Assembly: GCF_036170895.1 (NCBI RefSeq)
Contig: NZ_CP108036.1
Location: 5,325,501-5,389,500, forward strand
Direction: 5' to 3'
DNA length: 64,000 bases
Origin: Streptomyces erythrochromogenes
GTDB lineage: Bacteria > Actinomycetota > Actinomycetes > Streptomycetales > Streptomycetaceae
A program made the translations under genes and the position numbers. The notes under the pieces were generated by a model that was given only the letters and a program-made list of their open reading frames with translations, had not been told where the DNA came from and did no database searches. The stretch's first letter is position 1; the number at the start of each line of letters is the position of its first letter. Positions 1 to 8,299 of the stretch are shown here, one piece after another.

Positions 1-232
1 CCTGGCCACCGAGGCCCAGGTCAACCAGGCCACGGACCGCCTCGCGGGCAAGCGCACCACGCTGGTGGTGGCGCACCGGCTGACCACCGCCGCGCGCGCC
101 GACCGGGTCGTCGTCATGGACCGCGGCCGCGTCGTCGAGGACGGCTCGCACGCCGAACTCCTGGCGCGCGGCGGCCGGTACGCCGACCTGTGGCGCACCT
201 TCGTCGGGGAGGACGAGCGCGCCGCGGCCTGA
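1..232 (+). CDS. ABC transporter ATP-binding/permease protein, C-terminal fragment
   Basis: This is the last 76 residues of an ABC ATPase whose start lies left of the window. The fragment contains the H-loop (VVAHRLTTAARADRVVVMD) followed by the usual tail of exporter half-transporters (GRVVEDGSHAELLARGGRYADLW). The GSHxELL and YAxLW signature is typical of ABCB/ABCC-like exporters with fused membrane domains, so the complete protein is probably a multidrug or lipid exporter half. The substrate cannot be inferred. It stops at TGA 230-232 and is convergent with the EF-hand gene 28 bp further on. Confidence 0.85.
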   Translation, partial: LATEAQVNQATDRLAGKRTTLVVAHRLTTAARADRVVVMDRGRVVEDGSHAELLARGGRYADLWRTFVGEDERAAA

Positions 233-260
233 GCGGCGGGGTCCCGAGGGGCCCGGGGGA

Positions 261-815
261 TCAGAACTCGCCGAACAGCAGGTTCCCCGGGGCGTCCTCG
301 TCGGTGCCGGTGTAGTACTCGCGTACCGCGCCGAGGAGTTCGTCCACCGTCAGGGTGCCGTCCCCGTCCGCGTCGATCCGCCGGAACAGCGCCTCGGTGT
401 GGGCGGGGCCCAGGTCCGTGTCGAAGGCCTCCTGCGCCCGGTGGAACTCCTCCGGGCTGATGACCCCGTCGCCGTCGGTGTCCACGATCGTGAGGATCGC
501 CCGCATCATCGGGCGGAACGAACGGTCGTAGGCCGGCCCGCCCTGTGCGTACAGCCGGGTCATGCCCAGCTTGTACTCCTCGGGCGTGACCTTGCCGTCG
601 CGGTCCAGGTCCAGCTCGGTGAAGAGGTCCTGCCAGAAGTCGGCCAGCCCGCCCATCACCAGGGCGGCCTTGGGGGAGTCGGCCGGCTCCGCGAGGGCGG
701 TCAGCAGCCGGGAGCCGAGCGCGATGATGTCGTCGGCGTCGATCACCCCGCTCCGGTCGGCGTCCAGGTGCGTGAAGGCGCGCTCCAGCTTGCGGTCGAG
801 CAGGTCGTTCGTCAT
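261..815 (-). CDS. EF-hand calcium-binding protein (calerythrin-like)
   Basis: A 184-residue cytoplasmic protein without signal peptide. Four EF-hand loops are visible, DADRSGVIDADD, DLDRDGKVTPEE, DTDGDGVISPEE and DADGDGTLTVDE, each with acidic residues at loop positions 1, 3 and 12. This spacing matches the calerythrin / sarcoplasmic calcium-binding family found in actinomycetes, which act as calcium buffers or sensors. The ATG at 815 was chosen because AAAGG lies about 8 nt upstream; an upstream in-frame start at 875 has no such site. No partner gene is adjacent, so the target is unknown. Confidence 0.88.
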   Translation of the reverse strand: MTNDLLDRKLERAFTHLDADRSGVIDADDIIALGSRLLTALAEPADSPKAALVMGGLADFWQDLFTELDLDRDGKVTPEEYKLGMTRLYAQGGPAYDRSFRPMMRAILTIVDTDGDGVISPEEFHRAQEAFDTDLGPAHTEALFRRIDADGDGTLTVDELLGAVREYYTGTDEDAPGNLLFGEF

Positions 816-1013
816 GTGAGTGCCTTTCACGGCGGCGTCCGCATCTGCGGATACGTTGTGCGGGCTTGCGGTCACCTAGCGTAATCTCCCGGCGGATCGC
901 GAACTTCCGCAGTCCCGCGGGGGAGTTGTGGATGCACCCGTACGAGGGAAGGCCGGCCCGCGGTGGGGCGGCCGGGTCCTTGGCGACGGCAACCTTTCGG
1001 GGCGTCAGGGCGT

Positions 1014-1038
1014 CGTACGTGCGTGCGCACGCCGTACG
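1014..1038. promoter_or_regulatory. Near-perfect 25-bp palindrome upstream of a secreted-protein gene
   Basis: The arms CGTACGTGCGTGC (1014-1026) and GCACGCCGTACG (1027-1038) are complementary except for one missing base. The element ends 21 bp before the GTG-proximal ATG at 1060, which is where a repressor operator or an mRNA 5' hairpin would lie. The binding protein is not known. Confidence 0.4.
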
Positions 1039-1059
1039 TACGACCGATCGGGGGACTGG

Positions 1060-1461
1060 ATGGTGAAGGGGCGGAACGGGCGAGGCCGTCGGGCCGCGCT
1101 GCTGGGAGCGCTCACAGTGGCCCTGTGGCTCTGCGTCGGCGGGCTGTTCGCGGGAGTACCCGTCCAGGCCGCGAGCGGCGGGTGCGCGGGCCGGCTGGCG
1201 CGGACGGTGCCCTTCGAGACGGGCGAGCTGCGCGTCTACAAGAGCCGCACCCGGGCCTGTGCGATGGCCGTGGCGCGGACGCCGGGCGAGCGGCGGCGGA
1301 TGGCGGTCAGCATCCAGCCGCGCGGCGGTGCGCCGGTGCGCGATGCCGGACGATTCACCAGACATGCCGGGCCTGTCACTGTGGGGGCGATCAGTCGCTG
1401 TGTGTATGTAAAGGGGGGTGTGGGAGCCGGCTCGGCCGACTCCGGCTGGATCCTGTGTTGA
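1060..1461 (+). CDS. Small secreted protein of unknown function
   Basis: A 133-residue protein with a twin-basic N-region (VKGRNGRGRR), a hydrophobic core (ALLGALTVALWLCVGGLFAG) and a likely cleavage site after PVQA. The mature part of about 95 residues is basic and has four cysteines, the last being the C-terminal residue, so two disulphides are possible. The ATG at 1060 follows GGGGACTGG. I do not recognise the family. It could be a secreted peptide or inhibitor-like protein, but nothing in the sequence fixes a role. The gene ends 84 bp before the S37 peptidase and may be co-transcribed with it. Confidence 0.7.
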   Translation: MVKGRNGRGRRAALLGALTVALWLCVGGLFAGVPVQAASGGCAGRLARTVPFETGELRVYKSRTRACAMAVARTPGERRRMAVSIQPRGGAPVRDAGRFTRHAGPVTVGAISRCVYVKGGVGAGSADSGWILC

Positions 1462-1545
1462 GGGACAGTCCCAACTGGGTCTGTTCAGTGGCGTGTTGGC
1501 CCGGCTAGGTTCACGGCGACCGAAGTGAACTCAAGGGGAGGGCGA

Positions 1546-2979
1546 ATGCGCAAGACGCTCGGATGGCTGCTGTCGCTCGTGGTGCTCATCGGCACCATGG
1601 GTGCGGCCGGCTCCACGGCACAAGCGGCCACCGCCGCGGAGCCGGCGGCCGCCGCGGACATCAAGGACCAGATCCTGGGCATTCCCGGGATGAGCCTGAT
1701 CGAGGAGAAGCCGTACCCCGGCTACCGATTCTTCGTGCTGAACTACGAGCAGCCGGTCGACCACCGGCAGCCGTGGAAGGGCACCTTCAAGCAGCGCCTG
1801 ACCCTGTTGCACAAGGACGTCTCGCGACCGTCGGTGTTCTTCACCTCCGGCTACAACGTCAACACCAGCCCGCGCCGCAGTGAGCCGACGACCATCATCG
1901 ACGGCAACCAGGTGTCCATGGAGTATCGATTCTTCACGCCCTCCCGGCCCGACGCGGCCAACTGGGCCAACCTGGACATCTGGCAGGCCGCCAGTGACCA
2001 GCACCGCATCTTCACCGCCCTGAAGAAGATCTACAAGAAGAACTGGCTGGCCACGGGCGGCAGCAAGGGCGGCATGACGGCGACGTACTACGAGCGCTTC
2101 TACCCGCGCGACATGGACGGCGTCGTCGCGTACGTCGCGCCCAACGACGTCGTCAACAAGGAGGACTCGGCCTACGACCGGTTCTTCGCCAAGGTCGGCA
2201 CCAAGGAGTGCCGCGACAAGCTGAACGCGGTGCAGCGCGAGGCGCTGGTGCGCCGCGAGCCGCTGGAGGCCAAGTACGCGGTGGCCGCCGCCGAGAACGG
2301 CTGGACCTTCACCACCGTCGGCAACCTCGACAAGGCGTTCGAGGCCGTCGTCCTCGACTACGTGTGGGCCTTCTGGCAGTACAGCCTGCTGGCCGACTGC
2401 GCCTCCATCCCGGCCGCCGCCACCGCCAGCGACCAGGAGATCTGGGACTCGATCGACGCGATCTCCGGCTTCTCCGCCTACTCCGACCAGGGCCTGGAGA
2501 CGTACACGCCGTACTACTACCAGGCGGGCACCCAGCTCGGCTCCCCGGACATCAAGCAGCCGCACCTGGGCAACCTGAGCCGCTACGGCTACCAGCCGCC
2601 GCGCAACTTCGTGCCCCGCGACATCCCCATGACCTTCCAGCCGGGAGCCATGGCGGACATCGACAAGTGGGTGCGCGACAACGCCAACCAGATGCTGTTC
2701 GTGTACGGCCAGAACGACCCGTGGGGCGCCGAGCCGTTCCGCATCGGGTACACGGCGCGCGACAGCCACGTGATGATCGCGCCGGGTGCCAACCACGGGG
2801 CGAACGTCGCCAAGCTCCTGGACGGCGAGAAGGCCCTCGCCACCGCCAAGATCCTCCAGTGGGCCGGGGTGGCTCCGGCCGCCGCGCTCGCCGACGCGGG
2901 CCGGGCGGCGCCGCTGGCGGCCCCGGACGCCGAGCTCGACCGGCGCGACCTGGAGCGCGAGCCGCAGCTGCGCCCGTGA
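1546..2979 (+). CDS. Secreted S37-family (PS-10) tripeptidyl aminopeptidase
   Basis: A 477-residue exported serine peptidase. A Sec signal peptide (MRKTLGWLLSLVVLIGTMGA, cleavage near AQA) precedes an alpha/beta-hydrolase-like domain. The nucleophile motif GGSKGG is at residues 171-176 (Ser173), the acid is probably in YGQNDPW and the histidine in GANHGAN near the C-terminus. These match the Streptomyces PS-10 / prolyl tri- and tetrapeptidyl aminopeptidase family, which trims peptides in the medium during mycelial growth. ATG 1546 was chosen for the strong GGGGAGG four bases upstream rather than the GTG at 1525. A bidirectional terminator follows the gene. Confidence 0.9.
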   Translation: MRKTLGWLLSLVVLIGTMGAAGSTAQAATAAEPAAAADIKDQILGIPGMSLIEEKPYPGYRFFVLNYEQPVDHRQPWKGTFKQRLTLLHKDVSRPSVFFTSGYNVNTSPRRSEPTTIIDGNQVSMEYRFFTPSRPDAANWANLDIWQAASDQHRIFTALKKIYKKNWLATGGSKGGMTATYYERFYPRDMDGVVAYVAPNDVVNKEDSAYDRFFAKVGTKECRDKLNAVQREALVRREPLEAKYAVAAAENGWTFTTVGNLDKAFEAVVLDYVWAFWQYSLLADCASIPAAATASDQEIWDSIDAISGFSAYSDQGLETYTPYYYQAGTQLGSPDIKQPHLGNLSRYGYQPPRNFVPRDIPMTFQPGAMADIDKWVRDNANQMLFVYGQNDPWGAEPFRIGYTARDSHVMIAPGANHGANVAKLLDGEKALATAKILQWAGVAPAAALADAGRAAPLAAPDAELDRRDLEREPQLRP

Positions 2980-3003
2980 GGACGTACGGCCGGTGAACGA
3001 CGG

Positions 3004-3032
3004 GGGCGTGCCCGCATCCTGCGGGCACGCCC
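3004..3032. terminator. Bidirectional terminator
   Basis: A perfect 12-bp stem, GGGCGTGCCCGC (3004-3015) with GCGGGCACGCCC (3021-3032), closes a 5-nt loop. It sits exactly between the convergent stop codons of the S37 peptidase and the GH3 gene. Confidence 0.85.
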
Positions 3033-3048
3033 TCCGCCGTGTCGGGCG

Positions 3049-4869
3049 TCAGGCGTCGAGGGAGAGCCCGTGGCCCAGCGGGTAGCGGCCCGGCACCGGG
3101 ACGGGCAGACGGCCCGCGGGCCGGGCGGCCCCGGTGAGGACCCGCGCCGCCGCGCGCATCTCCGCGTCCCCCCAGGAGTACGTCGCCAGCTCCGCCGCGC
3201 AGGCCGGCAGCCGGGCCGGGTCGTAGGGGTTGCGGAGCGCCACCAGGACCACGGGGACGCCGGTGGCGAGCAGCTCCGTCACCAGCGTGCGCTGCGGGCC
3301 GTCCCCCTCCGGGACGTTGTACGTGCACACCAGCACCGCCGCGTGCCCGGGCGCCGCGGCCACCGCGCGCGCGGGCGCCACCGCCGTGGCCCGGCACCCG
3401 AGTGCGGTCAGCTCCCGGGCCAGCACGACCGTGGGCGGGCCGGTGCCGGCGCTGGGGGAGGCCGGGTCCGTCCCGGTGACCAGCAGTCGGGGTACGGCCT
3501 TGGCGTCGACGGGCACCAGCTTTCCGGGATTCGCCAGCAGGGTCGTCGTGGCGGTCGCGATCCGGTCGGCGGCGTCGAGGTGCTCGCGTACGCCGACCAC
3601 CGCGTCCACCGTCGCCGCCGAGGGGTAGGCCTCGTCGAACAGCCCGCGGCGGGACTTCAGTTCCAGGATGCGCAGCACCGACTCCTCGACGCGGGCCTCG
3701 GTCAGCTCGCCCGACGCGACGGCCTCCAGCACGCTGCGGTGGGCCAGCGGCAGGTCCGGCGGGTTCAGCAGCTGGTCGCAGCCCGCCAGGAGGGCCAGTA
3801 CGGGCACGCGGTCGTCGCCGTACTTCTGGCGGACCCCGGCCATGTCCAGGGCGTCGGTGACCACCACGCCCTGGAAGCCGAGGCGTTCGCGCAGGATGCC
3901 GGTCACGATCGGCCGGGAGAGGGTCGCCGGGTCGCCGGAGGGGTCCAGGGCGGGGAAGACGATGTGCGCCGTCATGATGGCGTCCACGCCGGCTTCCACC
4001 GCGGCCCGGAAGGGCGGCTCGTCGAGCTCTTCCCAGGCGGCGCGGGTGTGCCGCATGACCGGCAGGCCGACGTGGCTGTCGGTCTCGGTGTCCCCGTGTC
4101 CGGGGAAGTGCTTGGCGGTGGCGGCCACCCCGGCGCCCTGGTAGCCGCGCACCTGGGCGGCGACCAGTTCGGCGACGGCGTGCGGGTCGGAGCCGAAGGA
4201 GCGTACGCCGATGACCGGATTGGCCGGGTTGACGTTGACGTCGGCCACGGGCGCGTAGTCCTGCCGGATGCCCATGGCGGCGAGCTCGGCGCCCGCGATG
4301 CGGGCGGCGCGCCGGGCGTCGGCGGCGGAACCGGAGGCGCCGAGCGCCATCGCCCCCGGGAACAGCGTCGCGGGCCTGCCGATCCGGGCGACGGCGCCGT
4401 GCTCCTGGTCGGTGGAGAGCAGGAGCGGGATCCGGGCGCCGGTGGTGAGGGCGGTCTGCTGGAGGCCGGCCGAGAGCGCCGCGATCTGGTGCGGGGTGCG
4501 GGTGTTGTGGGCCCAGGCGAAGTAGACGATCCCGCCGAGGTGGTAGCGGGAGACCAGCTCGGCGGCGGTGCGCACGCCGAACGCCGCCCGGTTCTGCTCG
4601 GCGTCCGCCGGGTCGGGACCGGTCGCGGAATGCCCGTACGCCCGGGAGACGAAGAGCTGCCCGACCTTCTCGGCGAGGCTCATCCGGTCGACGGCGCGCC
4701 GCAGCCGGGCCCGGTCGGGCCGGCGGCCCGCGGGCCCGTCCGGGTTGAGGGCGTCGTCGGCGGTGGGGGTGCGAGCGGGGCCCGAGGCGGAGGCGGCCGC
4801 CCCCGCGGCCGTGGCGGCGACCGCGGCGGCCGCGGCCAGCAGGGTCCGGCGGGAGGCGTGGTTCGGCAC
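3049..4869 (-). CDS. Exported glycoside hydrolase family 3 protein (beta-N-acetylhexosaminidase-like)
   Basis: A 606-residue protein. The N-terminus MPNHASRRTLLAAAAA has the twin-arginine export pattern, with a long alanine-rich h-region. The family-defining KHFPGHGDTETDSH lies at residues 253-266 and supplies the Asp/His general acid-base dyad of NagZ-type GH3 enzymes. The nucleophile is Asp339 in VVVTDALDM. A C-terminal second domain (about residues 420-606) matches the alpha/beta sandwich of GH3 proteins. The likely substrate is a beta-N-acetylglucosaminide from peptidoglycan or chitin, but specificity cannot be read directly. It acts outside the membrane. Confidence 0.9.
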   Translation of the reverse strand: MPNHASRRTLLAAAAAVAATAAGAAASASGPARTPTADDALNPDGPAGRRPDRARLRRAVDRMSLAEKVGQLFVSRAYGHSATGPDPADAEQNRAAFGVRTAAELVSRYHLGGIVYFAWAHNTRTPHQIAALSAGLQQTALTTGARIPLLLSTDQEHGAVARIGRPATLFPGAMALGASGSAADARRAARIAGAELAAMGIRQDYAPVADVNVNPANPVIGVRSFGSDPHAVAELVAAQVRGYQGAGVAATAKHFPGHGDTETDSHVGLPVMRHTRAAWEELDEPPFRAAVEAGVDAIMTAHIVFPALDPSGDPATLSRPIVTGILRERLGFQGVVVTDALDMAGVRQKYGDDRVPVLALLAGCDQLLNPPDLPLAHRSVLEAVASGELTEARVEESVLRILELKSRRGLFDEAYPSAATVDAVVGVREHLDAADRIATATTTLLANPGKLVPVDAKAVPRLLVTGTDPASPSAGTGPPTVVLARELTALGCRATAVAPARAVAAAPGHAAVLVCTYNVPEGDGPQRTLVTELLATGVPVVLVALRNPYDPARLPACAAELATYSWGDAEMRAAARVLTGAARPAGRLPVPVPGRYPLGHGLSLDA

Positions 4870-4951
4870 GGGCCGGACCCTACCGGTGCCGTCCGGCCTC
4901 GGCCGGGCGTGTCGTTGCGTGTCGCCCCTTTGGGGTGGGGCCCTGCCGGGA

Positions 4952-5851
4952 CTACCCCGTGGCCCAGTGTTCCTGGAGGGTGCGGACGGTCTCGGTGATG
5001 GCCGGGCGGCGGGCGGCGCCGGTGCGCCAGAGGGCGTACAGCCTGCGGACGGGGCCCGGTTCCAGCGGCACGGCCACGGCCCCCGGCGGCAGGGTGCCGG
5101 TCCCCAGCCGGGGGACGACCGCCACCCCGAGTCCGGCCGCGACCAGGGCGACGATGGTGTGGTTCTCCTCGGCGACGTGCGCGATGTCCGGCTCGAAGCC
5201 GGCGGTGCGCAGCGTCCGCATCAGCCAGTCGTGGCACACCCGTCCGGGCGGCTGGCACACCCAGCGCTGGCCGCCGAGGTCCGAGCGCCGGACGGTCCCG
5301 CGGGTGGTGAAGGGGTGGCCGGCCGGTACCACCAGGTCGCAGAGGTCGTCCCCGATGAGGGCCTGCTCCACCCCCTCGGGCGCGGGCAGCGGGGCGATGT
5401 CCCAGTCGTGGGCCACGGCCAGATCGGTGACGCCGCGGGCCACCAGGTCGACGGACAGGTGGGGGTCGACCTCGGTGAGGCGCACGTCCAGGGCCGGGTG
5501 CCGGCGGGCCAGATCGGCCAGCACCCCCGGCAGCAGTCCGCGCGCGGCCGAGGCGAACGCGGCGACCGTGAGCAGCCCGCTCGGCTGACCGCGCCGCTCC
5601 TCCAGGGTGGTCTCGGCGCGCTCCACGATCGCCAGCAACTCCTGTGCGGTGTCCGCCAGATGGCGGGCCTCCTCGGTGAGGGCGACCCCGCGCCCGCGCC
5701 GTTCCAGCAGGGTGGTGCGGGTCTCCCGCTCCAGCTTGGCGATCTGCTGCGAGACCGCGGAGGGGGTGTAGCCGAGGGCGGCCGCCGCGCCCGCGACCGA
5801 GCCGTGGACGGATACGGCGTGCAGGGCGCGCAGCCGGGCGAGATCGAGCAT
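4952..5851 (-). CDS. LysR-family transcriptional regulator
   Basis: A 299-residue regulator with the canonical N-terminal winged helix (residues 1-60; GSVAGAAAALGYTPSAVSQQIAKLERE) and a C-terminal periplasmic-binding-like effector domain. It is transcribed divergently from the EamA exporter starting at 5941, the standard arrangement for a LysR protein controlling its neighbour. A perfect 18-bp palindrome lies in the 89-bp gap between them. The effector is unknown; the exporter context suggests a metabolite whose efflux is induced. Confidence 0.93.
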   Translation of the reverse strand: MLDLARLRALHAVSVHGSVAGAAAALGYTPSAVSQQIAKLERETRTTLLERRGRGVALTEEARHLADTAQELLAIVERAETTLEERRGQPSGLLTVAAFASAARGLLPGVLADLARRHPALDVRLTEVDPHLSVDLVARGVTDLAVAHDWDIAPLPAPEGVEQALIGDDLCDLVVPAGHPFTTRGTVRRSDLGGQRWVCQPPGRVCHDWLMRTLRTAGFEPDIAHVAEENHTIVALVAAGLGVAVVPRLGTGTLPPGAVAVPLEPGPVRRLYALWRTGAARRPAITETVRTLQEHWATG

Positions 5852-5878
5852 GCCCCCATCGTATTCGTTAGCAGTGCT

Positions 5879-5896
5879 TCATCCATGGATGAAGAG
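5879..5896. promoter_or_regulatory. Probable LysR-regulator operator
   Basis: CTTCATCCATGGATGAAG is a perfect 18-bp palindrome centred at 5887/5888, between the divergent LysR and EamA genes. It contains the T-N11-A style dyad expected for LysR proteins. The assignment to the adjacent regulator is inference from position. Confidence 0.65.
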
Positions 5897-5940
5897 ATCC
5901 GCGCTGGTGCTACACGGTCGGCCGGGCCGATGCTCGGTCC

Positions 5941-6900
5941 ATGCGTCCCGTACACACCGCACTCGCCGTGCTCGTCGCCGCCGTCTGGGGCTTCAACTTC
6001 GTGGTCGTCGAGATCGGACTCGACCACTTCCCGCCCCTGTTGCTGTCCGCGCTGCGCTTCCTCGTCGCCGCCCTGCCCGCCGTGTTCTTCGTCGGGCCGC
6101 CCAAGGTCGCCTGGAAGTGGATCGCGGGGGTGGGGGCCGCCCTCGGCATCGCCAAGTTCGGCCTGCTCTTCACCGGCATGGACGCGGGCATGCCGGCCGG
6201 GCTGTCCTCCCTCGTCCTGCAGGTCCAGGCCGTCTTCACCGCCGTCCTCGCCGCCGTCGTGCTCCGCGAGCGGCCGGGCCGGGTGCGGCTGACCGGCATG
6301 GCCGTGGCGCTGGCAGGCATCGCCGTGGCCGCCGTGGACGGGGGCACCTCCGGGCCCGTGCTCGGCTTCACCCTGGTCGTGGCGGCCGCCGCCTGCTGGG
6401 GCGTCTCCAACGTGCTGACCCGCAAGGCCTCCCCGCCCGACGCCCTGAACTTCATGGTGTGGGTGTGCACGGTGCCGGTGCTGCCGCTGTTCGGGCTGTC
6501 GCTGCTGCTGGAGGGGCCCGAGCGGGACCTGGCCGCGCTGCGGGCCCTGGACTGGTCCGGGGTGGGCGTCATCGCGTACGTCGCGTGGGTCTCGACCGTG
6601 TTCGGGTTCGGGGCCTGGGGCTACCTGCTGCGCCGCTACCCGGCCTCGTCGGTGGCTCCGTTCAGCCTGCTGGTGCCGGTCTTCGGGATGTCCTCGGCGG
6701 CCCTGGTGCTCGGGGAGCAGGTGTCGGGCCTGCGCTGGGCGGCGGCGGTGCTGCTGGTCGGCGGGGTGGCGCTGACGTCGCTGGCCCCCGCGCGGCCCGC
6801 CGCCCGTACCGAGGCCCGGGCGGAGGCCCGTACGACGGCCGCCGCGGCCGTCAGCGCAGGGAGTCGTCCTGCAGCGGCAGGCGCCAGTCCTGTCCGATGA
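5941..6900 (+). CDS. EamA (DMT superfamily) metabolite exporter
   Basis: A 319-residue integral membrane protein with about ten hydrophobic segments arranged as two EamA repeats, opening with VHTALAVLVAAVWGFNFVVVEIGL and containing the repeat-two start AAACWGVSNVLTRKA. It resembles the YdeD/EamA group that exports amino-acid metabolites such as O-acetylserine and cysteine. It is divergent from a LysR regulator. The last 50 bp overlap the 3' end of the convergent GNAT gene; the overlapping tail is alanine/arginine-rich and lies after the last membrane helix. Confidence 0.9.
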   Translation: MRPVHTALAVLVAAVWGFNFVVVEIGLDHFPPLLLSALRFLVAALPAVFFVGPPKVAWKWIAGVGAALGIAKFGLLFTGMDAGMPAGLSSLVLQVQAVFTAVLAAVVLRERPGRVRLTGMAVALAGIAVAAVDGGTSGPVLGFTLVVAAAACWGVSNVLTRKASPPDALNFMVWVCTVPVLPLFGLSLLLEGPERDLAALRALDWSGVGVIAYVAWVSTVFGFGAWGYLLRRYPASSVAPFSLLVPVFGMSSAALVLGEQVSGLRWAAAVLLVGGVALTSLAPARPAARTEARAEARTTAAAAVSAGSRPAAAGASPVR

Positions 6901-7399
6901 GGGAGACCCCGTACGAGCGGTGCGGGCGCTCCGCGACCAGGGTGAACCCGGCCCGCAGGTAGAGCTCGCGGGCGTCGGCCAGCACGTCGTTGGTCCACAG
7001 CACCAGCTCGCGGTAGCCGACCGAGCGGGCGAAGGCGACGACCGTGTCGACCAGCAGGCCGCCGATGCCGCGGCCGCGTCCCTCGGGGTCGACCAGCAGC
7101 AGCCGCAGCCGGGCGGTGCCGGGTGCGCCGTCCTCGCGCACGCACATCACCGAGCCCACCGGGCGGCCGTCCAGCTCGGCGATCCAGACCCGTTCCAGGT
7201 ACGGGTCGTGGTCCTCGGCGAAGTCCGCGACGATCCGGGCCACCAGGCCCTCGAACTCGGCGTTCCAGCCGTACTCGGCGGCGTACAGCGCGCCGTGCCG
7301 CTGCACGATCCAGCCCAGCTCGCCGGGCCCCGGGGCGCGCAGTCGGACCCCCTTCGCCTCGGGGTCCTCAGGTGTTAGGAGTACCGGGGGCGTGTCCAT
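6851..7399 (-). CDS. GNAT-family N-acetyltransferase (MarR-like context, no HTH)
   Basis: A 182-residue acetyltransferase. The acetyl-CoA binding motif A reads RLRLLLVDPEGRGRGIGGLL, followed by motif B VLWTNDVLADARELYLRAGF. It lacks a DNA-binding domain, but this GNAT subgroup is often found as the C-terminal half of MarR-GNAT fusions. The substrate is unknown. It converges on the EamA exporter and the two coding regions overlap by 50 bp at their 3' ends. Confidence 0.88.
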   Translation of the reverse strand: MDTPPVLLTPEDPEAKGVRLRAPGPGELGWIVQRHGALYAAEYGWNAEFEGLVARIVADFAEDHDPYLERVWIAELDGRPVGSVMCVREDGAPGTARLRLLLVDPEGRGRGIGGLLVDTVVAFARSVGYRELVLWTNDVLADARELYLRAGFTLVAERPHRSYGVSLIGQDWRLPLQDDSLR

Positions 7400-7485
7400 G
7401 GCGCCCGAGGATAGCGCGCGGGGCGGGCCGGGGGGATGCCTGCGGCCGCCGGCCCGCCCTGCGCCGCAGGGGTTGCCGCGGCGGG

Positions 7486-8028
7486 CTACTTCTTGCCGCC
7501 GCCGAGGATCTGGCCCAGCAGGTCGCCCAGGCCGCCGTCGCCCGCGGGGGCCGCACCGGGCGCCCCGCCCGGCGGAGTGCCGGCCGCAGTGCCGCCGGCG
7601 GCCTTGCCGGAGGCCGCGCGCTTGGCGAACACCGCCAGGAGCACCGGGATCAGCATCTCGATGACCCGGCTGACGGTGGCCGCGGGGATGCCGGTCTTCT
7701 TCGAGACGGCGTTGGCCACGGGCCGGCTCAGCTTGGCCAGCACCCCGGCCATCATTCCGCCGCCCAGCAGCCCGCCGAGACCGCCGCCGAGCGTGGAGAC
7801 GCCCTGCAGAGGGGGCTCGGCCACCTCGGCGAAGGCCTGGCGCACCTCCACCCCGTCCTCGTCGTCGGCTCCGGCCTTCTGCTGGAGGTCGCCGGTCATC
7901 GCCCCGACCGTGGTCGTGACGGTGTCGCGTGCGCCGGCGGTGTCCGTGCCGAGCAGCGAGGCGATCTCGTTGAGCCGGTCGTCACCGAGCTCGCCCAGCA
8001 CGTCGTCCTGGAATGAAGATTCGCTCAT
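7486..8028 (-). CDS. DUF937 (YidB-like) protein
   Basis: A 180-residue soluble protein. Residues 1-125 form the helical DUF937 domain (DDVLGELGDDRLNEIASLLG, then VEVRQAFAEVAEPP and PVANAVSKKTGIPAATVSRV). The C-terminus is a glycine/proline/alanine-rich linker ending in a short repeat of the hydrophobic motif GLGDLLGQILGGGKK. The family is widespread and has no firmly assigned function. The ATG at 8028 gives the conserved N-terminus MSESSFQDDVL. It is a stand-alone gene. Confidence 0.85.
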   Translation of the reverse strand: MSESSFQDDVLGELGDDRLNEIASLLGTDTAGARDTVTTTVGAMTGDLQQKAGADDEDGVEVRQAFAEVAEPPLQGVSTLGGGLGGLLGGGMMAGVLAKLSRPVANAVSKKTGIPAATVSRVIEMLIPVLLAVFAKRAASGKAAGGTAAGTPPGGAPGAAPAGDGGLGDLLGQILGGGKK

Positions 8029-8209
8029 GCGTGAAACGCTACTTCTGTCCCGATTCGCCAGCACCTCGGGTAGGCGTTGGGTAACGGAAACGTAAATGTG
8101 TGACTCCGGATGCAACCCTCCGGGGGTACCGCGGGTCGTATGTTGCGTCGGCACTTCCGGGGAGGGATCTGGGGGGATCGGGAAGTCCGACGAGGGAGGG
8201 GTAACCGTG

Positions 8210-8239
8210 AGGGGGTCCGGCCGCGAGGCGGGACCCCCT
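8210..8239. terminator. Hairpin, probable terminator or leader structure upstream of recD2
   Basis: A 9-bp stem, AGGGGGTCC (8210-8218) with GGACCCCCT (8231-8239), encloses a 12-nt loop. It lies in the 277-bp gap between DUF937 and recD2. A 21-codon reading frame with a very good ribosome-binding site (GAGGGAGGGG, start GTG 8207) runs through the stem. No gene recognised here obviously needs this terminator. Confidence 0.5.
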
Positions 8240-8268
8240 TCGCGCTGTCCGGGGCATCGTCCACAGGC

Positions 8269-8299
8269 CTGACGGGATGTCGGCGCCGCCCGGTAGCTT
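8269..8299 (+). promoter_or_regulatory. Putative promoter giving a leaderless recD2 mRNA
   Basis: CTGACG (8269-8274) and TAGCTT (8294-8299) fit a -35 and -10 pair with a 19-bp spacer. The -10 box ends 6 bp before the ATG at 8306, and no Shine-Dalgarno sequence precedes that ATG. This is the pattern expected for leaderless transcripts in Streptomyces. Confidence 0.45.

Noticed and set aside
8200..8272. Calling the 21-codon frame as a gene
   Set aside because: Only the ribosome-binding site supports it; it is kept as an observation rather than a CDS.
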